Shown here: positions 1-7,624 of the stretch, one piece after another
Numbering within the stretch: position 1 is the first letter of the stretch
Layout: each line of letters begins with the position of its first letter
Origin: CAWJPY01 sp963844865
Lineage (GTDB): Bacteria > Acidobacteriota > Thermoanaerobaculia > Thermoanaerobaculales > Sulfomarinibacteraceae
Reading direction: 5' to 3'
DNA length: 64,000 nucleotides
NCBI GenBank assembly: GCA_963844865.1
Contig: CAWJPY010000009.1
Coordinates: forward strand, 62,001 to 126,000
Position numbers and translations under genes: made by a program
The notes under the pieces: model-generated
Databases searched by the model: none
Seen by the model: the letters and a program-made list of their open reading frames with translations, nothing else
What the model was told of the DNA's origin: nothing

Positions 1-169
1 CCGCCAGCCTGGTGATCACGGCGACTCGCTGGTCGAGGCCTCGAGCGGCGAAGGCCGCGTATCTGACGCCTCCTCCGTCCACGTGGCGGGTGCCTTCCCG
101 GGTCACCACCGTGTCCTTCGTGTAGTTGCCGACCGCGGCGATGTCGTAGGTCGTGCTGTGTTCGCTCAT
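1..169 (-). CDS. PfkB-family sugar/inositol kinase, N-terminal fragment
   Basis: The first 56 residues of a ribokinase-like (PfkB) kinase; the rest lies outside the window. I translated it from the complement of 1-169. It begins MSEHSTTYDIAAVGNYTKDT and contains the Gly-rich sugar-binding stretch HVDGGGVRYAAFAARG followed by VAVITRLA, typical of the PfkB N-terminus (first beta strand, substrate lid, GG motif). A strong ribosome binding site, GAGGGAGG, lies just upstream of the ATG. It sits about 17 bases after the MFS gene on the same strand, so it is probably the last or a late gene of the inositol operon. In that setting it could phosphorylate an inositol-derived keto sugar or inositol itself (inference); the substrate cannot be read from this fragment. 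Confidence 0.72.
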   Translation of the reverse strand, partial: MSEHSTTYDIAAVGNYTKDTVVTREGTRHVDGGGVRYAAFAARGLDQRVAVITRLA

Positions 170-186
170 GTCCCTCCCTCGATGCC

Positions 187-1536
187 TCAATCTCGCAGCC
201 GCACACGCCACAGGGACGTCGCCAGGAGCAACGAGACGACCGACGATCCGATCCAGAGCCAGATCGCAGCGCTGAAGTCGTAGTGCCGGACGCCGTCGAT
301 CACGGTGATGCTGCGTTCGATGAGGTAGCCGCTGATCTGGTCCTGGACTGCCGCTCCGATGTAGGAGAACACGCCGATGAAGCCCATGGCGGCCCCGGCA
401 GCCCGCTTGGGCGAGATGTCCAGTGCGAACAGGCCTCCCAGGGACGTGACGAGCCCGGTGAGTCCGAAGCCGTAGATGAAGAATGCGAAGGTCAGGAACG
501 CGGGGTGGTCGTACGGTCCGAAGAACACCATGCACAGCCCCGCGAGCTCGAAGACCGCGAAGATGAGGTTGGTCGGCGGCCGTCGCGCCGAGAAGATCTT
601 GTCCGACGTGAAGCCGAAGGCGACGGCGCCGATGATGCCGGCCACCGTGTTCACCGAAATGACGGTGCCTGCCTGGAACAGGGAGTAGCCCTTCGCCTCC
701 TGCAGGTAGAGCACGCCCCAGCTGTTGATGGCGTAGCGGGTCACGTAGATCGAGGCGCTGGAGAGGGCCAGGACCCAGATGGCGGGGATCTTCAGGATCG
801 TCCGCTGCTTGGCCCACGTGCCCTGATCTTCCCTCGCGCCGTCGGCGCTGCCGTTCCAGTGGTCGTTCTTCCAGTCGTTGATCTTGGGCAGGCCGAGGGT
901 GGAAGGGCGGTCCTGCATGAGCAGATACAGGACGCCGGCAACCACGACGCACAGCAGCCCGGGCACCCAGAACCCGGCGCGCCATCCCCACAGGGCCACG
1001 ACGCCGGCGACGCCGATGAAGGTGAGGCCCTCGCCGATGGCGTGGGCGGTGCTCCAGATGCCGTACATCCTCCCTCGCTCACGATTGGAGAACCAGTTGG
1101 CCAGGGCCACCGCTCCGCTGGGCGCACCGAAGCCCTGGAACCAGCCGTTGCACGCCCAGAGCACGATCGACACCACGAGCACCGTCGAGAACCCCATGCC
1201 GACGTTGATCAGGGCCGACCCGAGGACCCCAATGGCGAAGAAGAGCTTCAGGTTGGCGTGATCGGCCAGGAACCCGTTGGTCAGCTTGCCGAAGGCATAG
1301 GTGTAGAAGAGCGCGGCGCCGATCATGCCGAGCTCCTCCGGAGTGAAGATCCCGCGGTCGATGAGCGGCTTCTTGACCACCGACAGGGCCAGCCGGCAGG
1401 TGTAGACCAGGCCGTAGCCGATCGTGATCGCGAGCATGATGCGCATCCGGTGGCGTCGGTACAGACGGTCGACGAGCGCCCGGTCGGAGAGCGGCGGCCG
1501 GTCGGGGCCGGTGGCGAGGAGCCGGAATGGGTTCAT
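187..1536 (-). CDS. MFS transporter of the organophosphate:phosphate antiporter (GlpT/UhpT) type
   Basis: A 449-residue inner-membrane carrier with about 12 hydrophobic segments. The N-terminus (YRRHRMRIMLAITIGYGLVY, then CRLALSVVKKPLID, GFLADHANLKLFFAIG) matches the pattern of the GlpT/UhpT/UhpC family, which exchanges organic phosphates for inorganic phosphate or senses them. Its ATG overlaps the TGA of the preceding dehydrogenase gene when that gene is read in its shifted frame (ATGA at 1533-1536), so the two are translationally coupled. Lying in an operon with inositol-type dehydrogenases and divergent from a phytase, it may import inositol phosphates or inositol released from phytate (inference). 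A general sugar-acid role is the main alternative. Family call firm, substrate unknown. Confidence 0.85.
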   Translation of the reverse strand: MNPFRLLATGPDRPPLSDRALVDRLYRRHRMRIMLAITIGYGLVYTCRLALSVVKKPLIDRGIFTPEELGMIGAALFYTYAFGKLTNGFLADHANLKLFFAIGVLGSALINVGMGFSTVLVVSIVLWACNGWFQGFGAPSGAVALANWFSNRERGRMYGIWSTAHAIGEGLTFIGVAGVVALWGWRAGFWVPGLLCVVVAGVLYLLMQDRPSTLGLPKINDWKNDHWNGSADGAREDQGTWAKQRTILKIPAIWVLALSSASIYVTRYAINSWGVLYLQEAKGYSLFQAGTVISVNTVAGIIGAVAFGFTSDKIFSARRPPTNLIFAVFELAGLCMVFFGPYDHPAFLTFAFFIYGFGLTGLVTSLGGLFALDISPKRAAGAAMGFIGVFSYIGAAVQDQISGYLIERSITVIDGVRHYDFSAAIWLWIGSSVVSLLLATSLWRVRLRD

Positions 1537-1624
1537 GGGGACTCGACCCGGACCGGTCGGTGCGAGCGCATGGACTCGGTGGCCGCCAATCCGATCAAGA
1601 CCGGGATGAGCCCGTCTCTTCCGG

Positions 1625-2533
1625 TCACGGGCGGGGTGCGGCCCTGCCGGACGCTGTCGACGAACGTCTCCACCTCGGCGACGAAGGAGCGCTGATAGCG
1701 TTGGAGGAAGAAGTACAGGGGGTTGGCTTTCCGCTCTCCGCGGCGCCGTGCGCTGGCGGACCTGGTAACGGGTACTCGTTCATCGCTTCGATCCCGCCGC
1801 GGGATCCGAAGACCTCGATGCGCTGGTCGTACCCGAATACGGCGCGCCGGCTGTTCTCGATCACTGCCAGCCCGCCGTTCGCCAGCTTCATGGTGACGAC
1901 CGCGGTGTCCACGTCCCCGGCCTCGCCGATCGCCGGGTCGACCAGCACGGCGCCGAACGCGTGCACCTCCAGAACCTCGCTGCCGGAGAGGAAGCGCACC
2001 ATGTCGAAGTCGTGGATGGTCATGTCCAGGAACATGCCGCCGGAGTCGCGGACGTACTCGGCGGGCGGCGGCGCCGGATCGCGGGCGACGATCTTGACCA
2101 TGTGCAGGTCGCCGACCTCACCGTCCACCACGGCGCGACGGAGGCGGGCGAAGGTGGGGTCGAAACGACGGTTGAAGCCCACCTGCAGTTGCACTCCCGA
2201 CCGCTCCACCACCTCCAGCGTCTGCCGTATGCGCTTCGGCTCGAGATCGATGGGCTTCTCACAGAAGACGTGCTTGCCGGTCTCGGCCGCCGCCATGGTG
2301 AGCTCGGCGTGGGTAGGGGTCGGGGAGCACACGAGGACGGCGTCGATGTCGGAGTCGGCGATCAGGGCGTGGGGATCGAGCAGGGCTTCGACCCCCCGAT
2401 CCTGCCATTCCGAGGGAACGACGAGGGGGTCGGCCACGGCCTTGAGTTGGACACCCGGCATGTGGGCGAGGTTGCCGGCGTGGATCGTGCCGATGCGACC
2501 GGTGCCAATGACACCCACGGTGATCTGTTTCAT
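1625..2533 (-). CDS. Gfo/Idh/MocA-family (inositol 2-dehydrogenase-like) oxidoreductase, frameshifted near the C-terminus
   Basis: NAD(P)-dependent dehydrogenase of the IolG type. The Rossmann motif GVIGTGRIG (residues 7-15), the family motif CEKP (91-94), GFNRRFDP and DMTIHDFD are all visible. As given, the frame closes at 1625 after 302 residues, with a Ser/Pro-rich tail unlike the family. Read in the next frame, the sequence continues as LYFFLQRYQRSFVAEVETF and ends at 1533, overlapping the MFS start codon; this gives about 333 residues, matching the 340-residue paralogue next door. One base therefore seems to be missing between about 1718 and 1778, either in the G5 run at 1718-1722 or near 1775. 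The start codon overlaps the stop of the upstream paralogue (ATGA, 2530-2533). Probably oxidises inositol or an inosose with its paralogue (inference). Confidence 0.82.
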   Translation of the reverse strand: MKQITVGVIGTGRIGTIHAGNLAHMPGVQLKAVADPLVVPSEWQDRGVEALLDPHALIADSDIDAVLVCSPTPTHAELTMAAAETGKHVFCEKPIDLEPKRIRQTLEVVERSGVQLQVGFNRRFDPTFARLRRAVVDGEVGDLHMVKIVARDPAPPPAEYVRDSGGMFLDMTIHDFDMVRFLSGSEVLEVHAFGAVLVDPAIGEAGDVDTAVVTMKLANGGLAVIENSRRAVFGYDQRIEVFGSRGGIEAMNEYPLPGPPAHGAAESGKPTPCTSSSNAISAPSSPRWRRSSTASGRAAPRP

Positions 2534-3552
2534 CGGCCGCCCCCCCTCGTCTCCTCGTCCAGGCGAACTGGTCGGTTCTCCAGCATCGAGGTCCTGGCTG
2601 CGCCCGCGGCGCGCACCGCGGCCAGGGCGTCCTCGGCGGTGACCGCCACGGGGGAGCCGTCGCGAACGCAGCCGATGAAGGCGCGCAGCTCCTCGATGAA
2701 TGCGTCCTGGTATCTCTCGATGAACGAGGGAAGGGGCGTGTCCTCGAACACGCCCCCGTCAAGGAACGCCTCGACGGTGGTCGGTCGCAGGTTGTCGACG
2801 ACGAGGTTGCCCTTCGAGCCGAAGGCCTCGAAGCGCTGGTCGTAGCCGTAGCCGGTCTGGCGGCTGTTGTCGATCACGCACAGCGCGCCCCCCTGGAGCC
2901 GGAGGGTGACGATGGCGGTGTCGATGTCGCCGGCGGCGCCGATCGCCGGGTCGACGAGCACCGCGCCGGCGGCGTACACCTCCTCGATGTCGCGGCCGCT
3001 CAGGTGGCGGGCCGTGTCGAGGTCGTGAATCGTGAAGTCGAAGAACATTCCCCCGGAGCGCTTTACGAAGTCGATGGGAGGCGCCTTGGGGTCGCGGTTG
3101 ATGATGCGCAGGCCGTTCAGCTCGCCGACCTCTCCCTGCCGCACCGCCTCCGCAAGCCGTCGGATGCTGGGGTCGAAGCGACGGTTGAAGCCGACCTGGA
3201 GCTGGACGCCGCCTGCCCTGGCGGCCTCGATGGCGCTGGTGATGGATTGGGGGTCGAAGGCGACGGGTTTCTCGCACCAGATGTGCTTGCCCGCCTCGGC
3301 AGCCCTCCGGATCAGCTCGACGTGGCGTCCGGAGGGCGCGGCGATGATGACGGCGGCGATCTCGGGATCCCGGAACACGGCCTCGTTGTCCTGGGTCGCG
3401 ACCGGGATCCCGAGCCCTCGGGTCCAGCCCTCGTCGATGTGTGGGCTGCTCACCGCCTTGAGGCGCGCCTCGGGGACATGGTGCACCAGGTTGGACGCGT
3501 GCATGCGGCCGATACGACCGGCCCCCACGACACCGACGGTGACGGTAGACAT
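2530..3552 (-). CDS. Gfo/Idh/MocA-family (inositol 2-dehydrogenase-like) oxidoreductase
   Basis: A 340-residue cytoplasmic NAD(P)-dependent dehydrogenase. Rossmann fold GVVGAGRIG at residues 7-15, CEKP at 93-96, the substrate-domain motif GFNRRFDP at 120-127, and an Asp-x3-His pair in FFDFTIHDLD (about D171 and H175) that in the IolG family supplies catalytic and binding residues. Length and motifs fit inositol 2-dehydrogenases, which oxidise myo-inositol to scyllo-inosose. It shares a four-base ATGA overlap with its paralogue downstream, and its start lies 17 bases after the end of the TonB-receptor gene. A tandem pair would allow oxidation of two inositol stereoisomers or a two-step epimerisation (inference). 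Other sugar dehydrogenases of the family remain possible. Confidence 0.87.
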   Translation of the reverse strand: MSTVTVGVVGAGRIGRMHASNLVHHVPEARLKAVSSPHIDEGWTRGLGIPVATQDNEAVFRDPEIAAVIIAAPSGRHVELIRRAAEAGKHIWCEKPVAFDPQSITSAIEAARAGGVQLQVGFNRRFDPSIRRLAEAVRQGEVGELNGLRIINRDPKAPPIDFVKRSGGMFFDFTIHDLDTARHLSGRDIEEVYAAGAVLVDPAIGAAGDIDTAIVTLRLQGGALCVIDNSRQTGYGYDQRFEAFGSKGNLVVDNLRPTTVEAFLDGGVFEDTPLPSFIERYQDAFIEELRAFIGCVRDGSPVAVTAEDALAAVRAAGAARTSMLENRPVRLDEETRGGGR

Positions 3553-3568
3553 CGCCGCCCCCCGCCGC

Positions 3569-6262
3569 CTAGAGATCGAACCTGACGCCGAGGGTTCCCC
3601 ACCAGCTGTAGTACTCGACCTGGCGCGGCCGGTCGCGGGTGCCCTCGTAGACCCAGTACGGTTCGTCGGTCAGGTTGATGAGCTCCAGCACCACGCTGAT
3701 CTTCGGGGTCACCTGGACCTGGCCCAGGAAGTCGATCTGGCCGTGGTCGTCCACCCACAGGTCGTCCGCCGGCTCGCCGCCGACCTCGAGGATGTTCTTG
3801 CCGTGGAAGTTGTAGGACAGGCGGGCCGAGAAGCCGTACTTCTCGTACACCAGGGCGGCGTTGCCCACGTGCTCGGCCTGCCCCTGCAGCCTGGTGGCAT
3901 CACGATCGGGGTACCTGGCCTCGGAGTCGACGTAGGTCCAGTTGAAGTAGACGCCGAAGCCGCTCCAGAAGCCGGGAGCATTCGTGAAGTTGTTCTGATA
4001 GGCGAGCTCGATGCCCCACAGGGTGGCGCTGTCGCCGTTGCGCGGCTGGGTGACCTCGAACTCGACGCCATCGAACTCCTCGTCGAAGCGGAAGAAGTAG
4101 ACGTTGTCGGAGAGCTCCTTGTAGAACAGGCCCGCGGAGATGATGCCGATGGGATCCAGGTAGCGCTCGTACATGAGGTCCAGGTTCCAGGCGGTGGTGA
4201 CGTCGAGGTCGGGGTTGCCGAGCTCGATCTCCTCGTCCTCGCGGTTGGTGAGACGCCACGGGGCGATCATCTCGAAGTTGGGGCGTGCCAGCGACCGGGT
4301 CACGGCGGCGCGCAGGTTGGACCGCTCGTCGAGCTTGTAGACGAGGTGGAACTGTGGCAGCCACTCCGTGTAGTCCTTGTCGCCCTTGACCGGGGTCAGC
4401 GACACCGGGTCGCCCTCCTCGTCGTACACGAGCTCGAACGCGTTGTAGTCGGTCGCCGTGCTCTCGACCCGGACACCGCCCAGGAGGGTGGTGTTGCCGC
4501 CGAACATGAGCTCGGCCATGCCGTAGCCGGCCATGGTGTCCTCGGACGCGTCGAAGTCGCTCAGGTCATCCTCGAGGCTCTTCTCGTCGAACTCGAATAG
4601 GCCTTGGCTCCACATGGAGCGGATGAGGCCGGGGGACTGGAAGCGGCCGAGGGTGTAGCGGCCACCGATGAAGGGCGTCTCGGACTGCCAGTCGTCGAGG
4701 ACGTCGGTGATGTTGAGGTCGCCGTCATACCCGTACGCGAAGACCTCGTAGTACTGGTCCTTGGTCTTGGCGCGGTACTTGGCGCCTGCCTTCCACAGCC
4801 CGGAAAAGCCTGCGTCGCGGTACCAGCCCTGGGTGAAGTTGATGGCACCGACCACGTCCTCCTCGACCGCCTTTTTGGACTCCTCCTCCAGCTCGTCGAA
4901 CCAGAACTCGTTGATGTCCTCGTTGAGGGGGTTGGCCTGGATGTCGTTGGGGTTGATGGACCCCGGGCCCACGTTGGGGGCGAACTCCACGTCCTCCTGG
5001 AGGAATGTGGAGGTCAGCTGGAAGGCGGTCTCCTCCTGGGCCCTGTTCCAGGCCAGGCGGTAGTCCACGACCAGGGACGAGCCGGCGATGTGCTCGCCGC
5101 CGAAGGAGGCGGAGTAGATGTGCGACTTCTGGGCGCGGTCGCGCAGGGCGCGCTCGATCTCGCCGTCCTCCACCACATCGCCCTTTGCCCGCCGATCCTC
5201 GGTGTCCCTGTAGTTGGTCCACAGGCCACGCAGGAAGAAGTTGGAGCGGTCGGAGGCGTTGTAGTCCAGATCGGCGGTCATACCGTCGCGCTCGCGCTCG
5301 ATGGTGTAGTCGCGGAGCTCGATCACCGCGAGATCACCATCGTCGTACTCGGGCTCGAAGTTGTCCGAGCCCTGCTTGCTGTCGGACGTGCTGCCGGAGA
5401 GCAGTATGCCGAGCTTGTTGTCTGCGAACCGTTGCCCCCAGGTGAGGAAGGCGTTGTAACCGGGTTCTTCGACCAGCTCCCGGTAGCCGAGGCCGGCCAT
5501 GGCCGACACTCGCAGCTTCTCCGGCGCCCGGCCCGTGATCAGGTCGACCGTGCCGCCGATGGAGTCGCCGTCCATGTCGGGCGTGAGCGCCTTCGAAACC
5601 TCGATGGACTCCAGCAGATCCGACGGGATGGTGTCGAGCGCGATGTCGCGGGTGCCGGCCTCGGGGGAGGGGATCCTCTCGCCGTTCACGGTCGTGGAGT
5701 TGAGCCGCGCCTCGGTTCCCCGGATCATCACGTAACGCCCCTCGCCCTGGTCGCGCAGGACGCTGATGCCGGGGATCCGCTGCGTCGCCTCGGCCGCGTT
5801 CCGGTCGGGGAAGCGGCCGATCTGGTCGGCAGCGACGATGTTGGTGATGTTGATGGTGTTCTTCTGCTTATTGAGGGCCTTGGCCTGGCCGACCAGGAGC
5901 GGTGAGCTGCGAACCTCGATCTCATCGCCGTACGCGAAATGACAGTCGTGGGTCAAGGTCCCCCCCGCCTCGACGGTCACCTCTTCGGTCACATCCGGGT
6001 AGCCGATGTAGGAGCACACCACCTCATGGGTGCCGGCAGGCACCTGGCGCAGGATGTAGACTCCGTCGTTGCCGGAGATCGCGCTCAGGTTCAGGCCCTT
6101 GACGGCGACCTTCGCCTTGTCGAGCACCTCCCCGGCCGGGCTGTAGACCTTGCCGATGATCCTGCCGCTCGATGCCTGGGCCCAGAGTGCGACCGGAACG
6201 GCGGCGATGCATAGCGTGACAAGGAGCATGCTCCTCAGGAGAACCGAACGTCGGGACGTCAT
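3569..6262 (-). CDS. TonB-dependent outer-membrane receptor with N-terminal carboxypeptidase-regulatory-like domain
   Basis: An 897-residue outer-membrane active-transport barrel powered by TonB-ExbBD. A signal peptide (basic start, long hydrophobic stretch, cleavage near WAQA) leads into a beta-sandwich domain (GRIIGKVYSPAGEVLDKAKV, GNDGVYILRQVPAG), then a plug (DQIGRFPDRNAAEATQRIPG, MIRGTEARLNSTTVNG, LDTIPSDLLESIEV) and a barrel ending in GTLGVRFDL. The plug resembles the Xanthomonas/Caulobacter carbohydrate-receptor type. I set the start at 6262 because AAGGAGG sits five bases upstream of that ATG; an in-frame GTG five codons earlier overlaps this site. First gene of the minus-strand inositol operon, downstream of LacI-type operators. 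Context suggests phytate or inositol phosphate as ligand (inference). Confidence 0.92.
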   Translation of the reverse strand: MTSRRSVLLRSMLLVTLCIAAVPVALWAQASSGRIIGKVYSPAGEVLDKAKVAVKGLNLSAISGNDGVYILRQVPAGTHEVVCSYIGYPDVTEEVTVEAGGTLTHDCHFAYGDEIEVRSSPLLVGQAKALNKQKNTINITNIVAADQIGRFPDRNAAEATQRIPGISVLRDQGEGRYVMIRGTEARLNSTTVNGERIPSPEAGTRDIALDTIPSDLLESIEVSKALTPDMDGDSIGGTVDLITGRAPEKLRVSAMAGLGYRELVEEPGYNAFLTWGQRFADNKLGILLSGSTSDSKQGSDNFEPEYDDGDLAVIELRDYTIERERDGMTADLDYNASDRSNFFLRGLWTNYRDTEDRRAKGDVVEDGEIERALRDRAQKSHIYSASFGGEHIAGSSLVVDYRLAWNRAQEETAFQLTSTFLQEDVEFAPNVGPGSINPNDIQANPLNEDINEFWFDELEEESKKAVEEDVVGAINFTQGWYRDAGFSGLWKAGAKYRAKTKDQYYEVFAYGYDGDLNITDVLDDWQSETPFIGGRYTLGRFQSPGLIRSMWSQGLFEFDEKSLEDDLSDFDASEDTMAGYGMAELMFGGNTTLLGGVRVESTATDYNAFELVYDEEGDPVSLTPVKGDKDYTEWLPQFHLVYKLDERSNLRAAVTRSLARPNFEMIAPWRLTNREDEEIELGNPDLDVTTAWNLDLMYERYLDPIGIISAGLFYKELSDNVYFFRFDEEFDGVEFEVTQPRNGDSATLWGIELAYQNNFTNAPGFWSGFGVYFNWTYVDSEARYPDRDATRLQGQAEHVGNAALVYEKYGFSARLSYNFHGKNILEVGGEPADDLWVDDHGQIDFLGQVQVTPKISVVLELINLTDEPYWVYEGTRDRPRQVEYYSWWGTLGVRFDL

Positions 6263-6332
6263 ACGAGCCTCCTTCACGTTCGTGGCTCATGGCGAGCCGT
6301 TCGTCAGAACGATCGGCCCTCCGGCCCATCGC

Positions 6333-6344
6333 TGGAACGTTCCA
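6333..6344. promoter_or_regulatory. LacI-type operator, copy 1 (TGGAACGTTCCA)
   Basis: A perfect 12-base palindrome, TGGAACGTTCCA, with the central CG usual in LacI/GalR operators. It lies 71 bases upstream of the TonB-receptor start codon. Two further identical copies follow in the same divergent region, so it is very likely a binding site of the adjacent LacI-family repressor. Confidence 0.8.
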
Positions 6345-6413
6345 TCCCCCGGGACCAACCGTCTGGGCTCCGGAGAGTTGTGCACGCCGTCATGCTGCCG
6401 TTCTCACCAATTC

Positions 6414-6425
6414 TGGAACGTTCCA
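6414..6425. promoter_or_regulatory. LacI-type operator, copy 2 (TGGAACGTTCCA)
   Basis: Second exact copy of TGGAACGTTCCA, 81 bases from copy 1 and 43 bases from copy 3 (start to start). It lies midway between the divergent start codons, where it could block either promoter or support looping between sites. Confidence 0.82.
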
Positions 6426-6456
6426 GGTTGTCTAGACGGATGTAATGAGCTATGAT

Positions 6457-6468
6457 TGGAACGTTCCA
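6457..6468. promoter_or_regulatory. LacI-type operator, copy 3 (TTGGAACGTTCCAA), autoregulatory
   Basis: Third copy, extended to a 14-base palindrome TTGGAACGTTCCAA at 6456-6469, with a half site GGAACGT shortly after. It lies 35 bases before the preferred GTG start of the repressor gene, as expected for autoregulation. An upstream ATG at 6452 would put the operator inside the coding region, which argues against that start. Confidence 0.82.
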
Positions 6469-6502
6469 AAAGGAACGTATCGGATCGGGAGAAGGAAGTC
6501 AA

Positions 6503-7624
6503 GTGCCACGAGGAGAGGACAACGCAGGCGGATCCGGAAGGCGCAAGCCCACCATCTTGGATGTGGCGCGTCGAGCGGGGGTGTCCAAGTCGCTCGTGTC
6601 CATGGTGATCCGTGGAGACGAAGGGGTGAGCGATGCACGCAGGCGGGCGGTTCTCGACGCGATCTCTGCCCTGGGTTACCGGCCCAACGCCATGGCGCGC
6701 GGTCTCGTGCAGCGCCGGACCCGCCTCGTGGGCGTGGTCATCTCGAACCTTCGCAACCCCTTCTTCGGAGACGTCGTGTCCGGCGTGCTCGAGGAGGCGA
6801 TGAGCCTGGACTACAAAGTGCTCTTCAGCACGGGCGATGGCGTGGCGGCACGGGAAGGGGAGGCCATCGAGAGCCTTCTGGAGCTGAGAGTGGACGGCTT
6901 GATCCTGGCCACCTCGCGGGTCGACGAGGCCACCATCGGCCGCGTCGCCCACTCCGTACCGACCGTGGTTCTCAACCGAGAAACCAGCGACGGCGCGAGC
7001 GACAGCGTCACCAACGACCACGTCATGGGAGCCGAGATGGCCGTGGAGCACTGCGTCTCCCTCGGGCATCGCAGGATCGCCCACATCGACGGTGGAGCCA
7101 GCCCTGCGGCGGCGTTGCGCCGCAGGGGGTACCAGCAGGCCATGGACCGGCTCGGCCTGGCCGCGCACTGCATCGTTGTCGGAGGGGCGTTCACCGAGTC
7201 GGGAGGCTACCGCGGAGCCCAGGCACTCCTCGGGCAACACCCCCTCCCGACGGCGATCTTCGCCGCCAACGACCTCTGCGCCATCGGTGCCCTCAATGCG
7301 CTGGAGGAGGTGGGGCTCAAGATCCCGGCCGACGTGTCGCTGGTCGGATACGACGACAGCTCGCTCGCCGCCCTTCGCCACGTCTCACTGACCAGCATCC
7401 ATCAGCCCGGGGGCCAGATGGGGCGCATGGCCATGGAGCTGCTGGCCGAGCGCATCCACGAGGGGCGAACCGAGCCTCGCCACCACGTCATCGTTCCGAG
7501 CCTGGTGACACGGTCAACGACCGCACCACCCGCCGTCGCGGAGGGATCCGCCAGTGAGGTGGAGGCAGCCCTTTCGAGATTCGCGCCATCACACGACCAT
7601 GACGAGCAAGGAGGAGAGCGATGA
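6503..7624 (+). CDS. LacI-family transcriptional repressor
   Basis: A 373-residue DNA-binding repressor. The N-terminal helix-turn-helix and hinge read TILDVARRAGVSKSLVSMVI and ISALGYRPNAMARGL; the periplasmic-binding-protein-like sensor domain follows (VGVVISNLRNPFFGDVVSG, ending TSIHQPGGQMGRMAMELL). I prefer GTG at 6503, preceded by GAAGGAAG, over an in-frame ATG at 6452, because the latter would translate through an operator palindrome and add a non-family N-terminus. The gene ends in a four-base overlap with the phytase start, so the two are coupled. It probably represses both divergent units through three TGGAACGTTCCA sites; the inducer may be inositol or an inositol phosphate (inference). 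Confidence 0.92.
   Translation: MPRGEDNAGGSGRRKPTILDVARRAGVSKSLVSMVIRGDEGVSDARRRAVLDAISALGYRPNAMARGLVQRRTRLVGVVISNLRNPFFGDVVSGVLEEAMSLDYKVLFSTGDGVAAREGEAIESLLELRVDGLILATSRVDEATIGRVAHSVPTVVLNRETSDGASDSVTNDHVMGAEMAVEHCVSLGHRRIAHIDGGASPAAALRRRGYQQAMDRLGLAAHCIVVGGAFTESGGYRGAQALLGQHPLPTAIFAANDLCAIGALNALEEVGLKIPADVSLVGYDDSSLAALRHVSLTSIHQPGGQMGRMAMELLAERIHEGRTEPRHHVIVPSLVTRSTTAPPAVAEGSASEVEAALSRFAPSHDHDEQGGER

Noticed and set aside
283..1695. Large plus-strand open frame opposite the MFS gene
   Set aside because: An antisense frame rich in Asp, Glu, Gly and Arg with no family features; typical of GC-rich sequence. Many similar antisense frames elsewhere were dropped for the same reason.
6452..6502. 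Longer LacI protein starting at ATG 6452
   Set aside because: It would translate through an operator and add residues unlike the family; GTG 6503 has a ribosome site.
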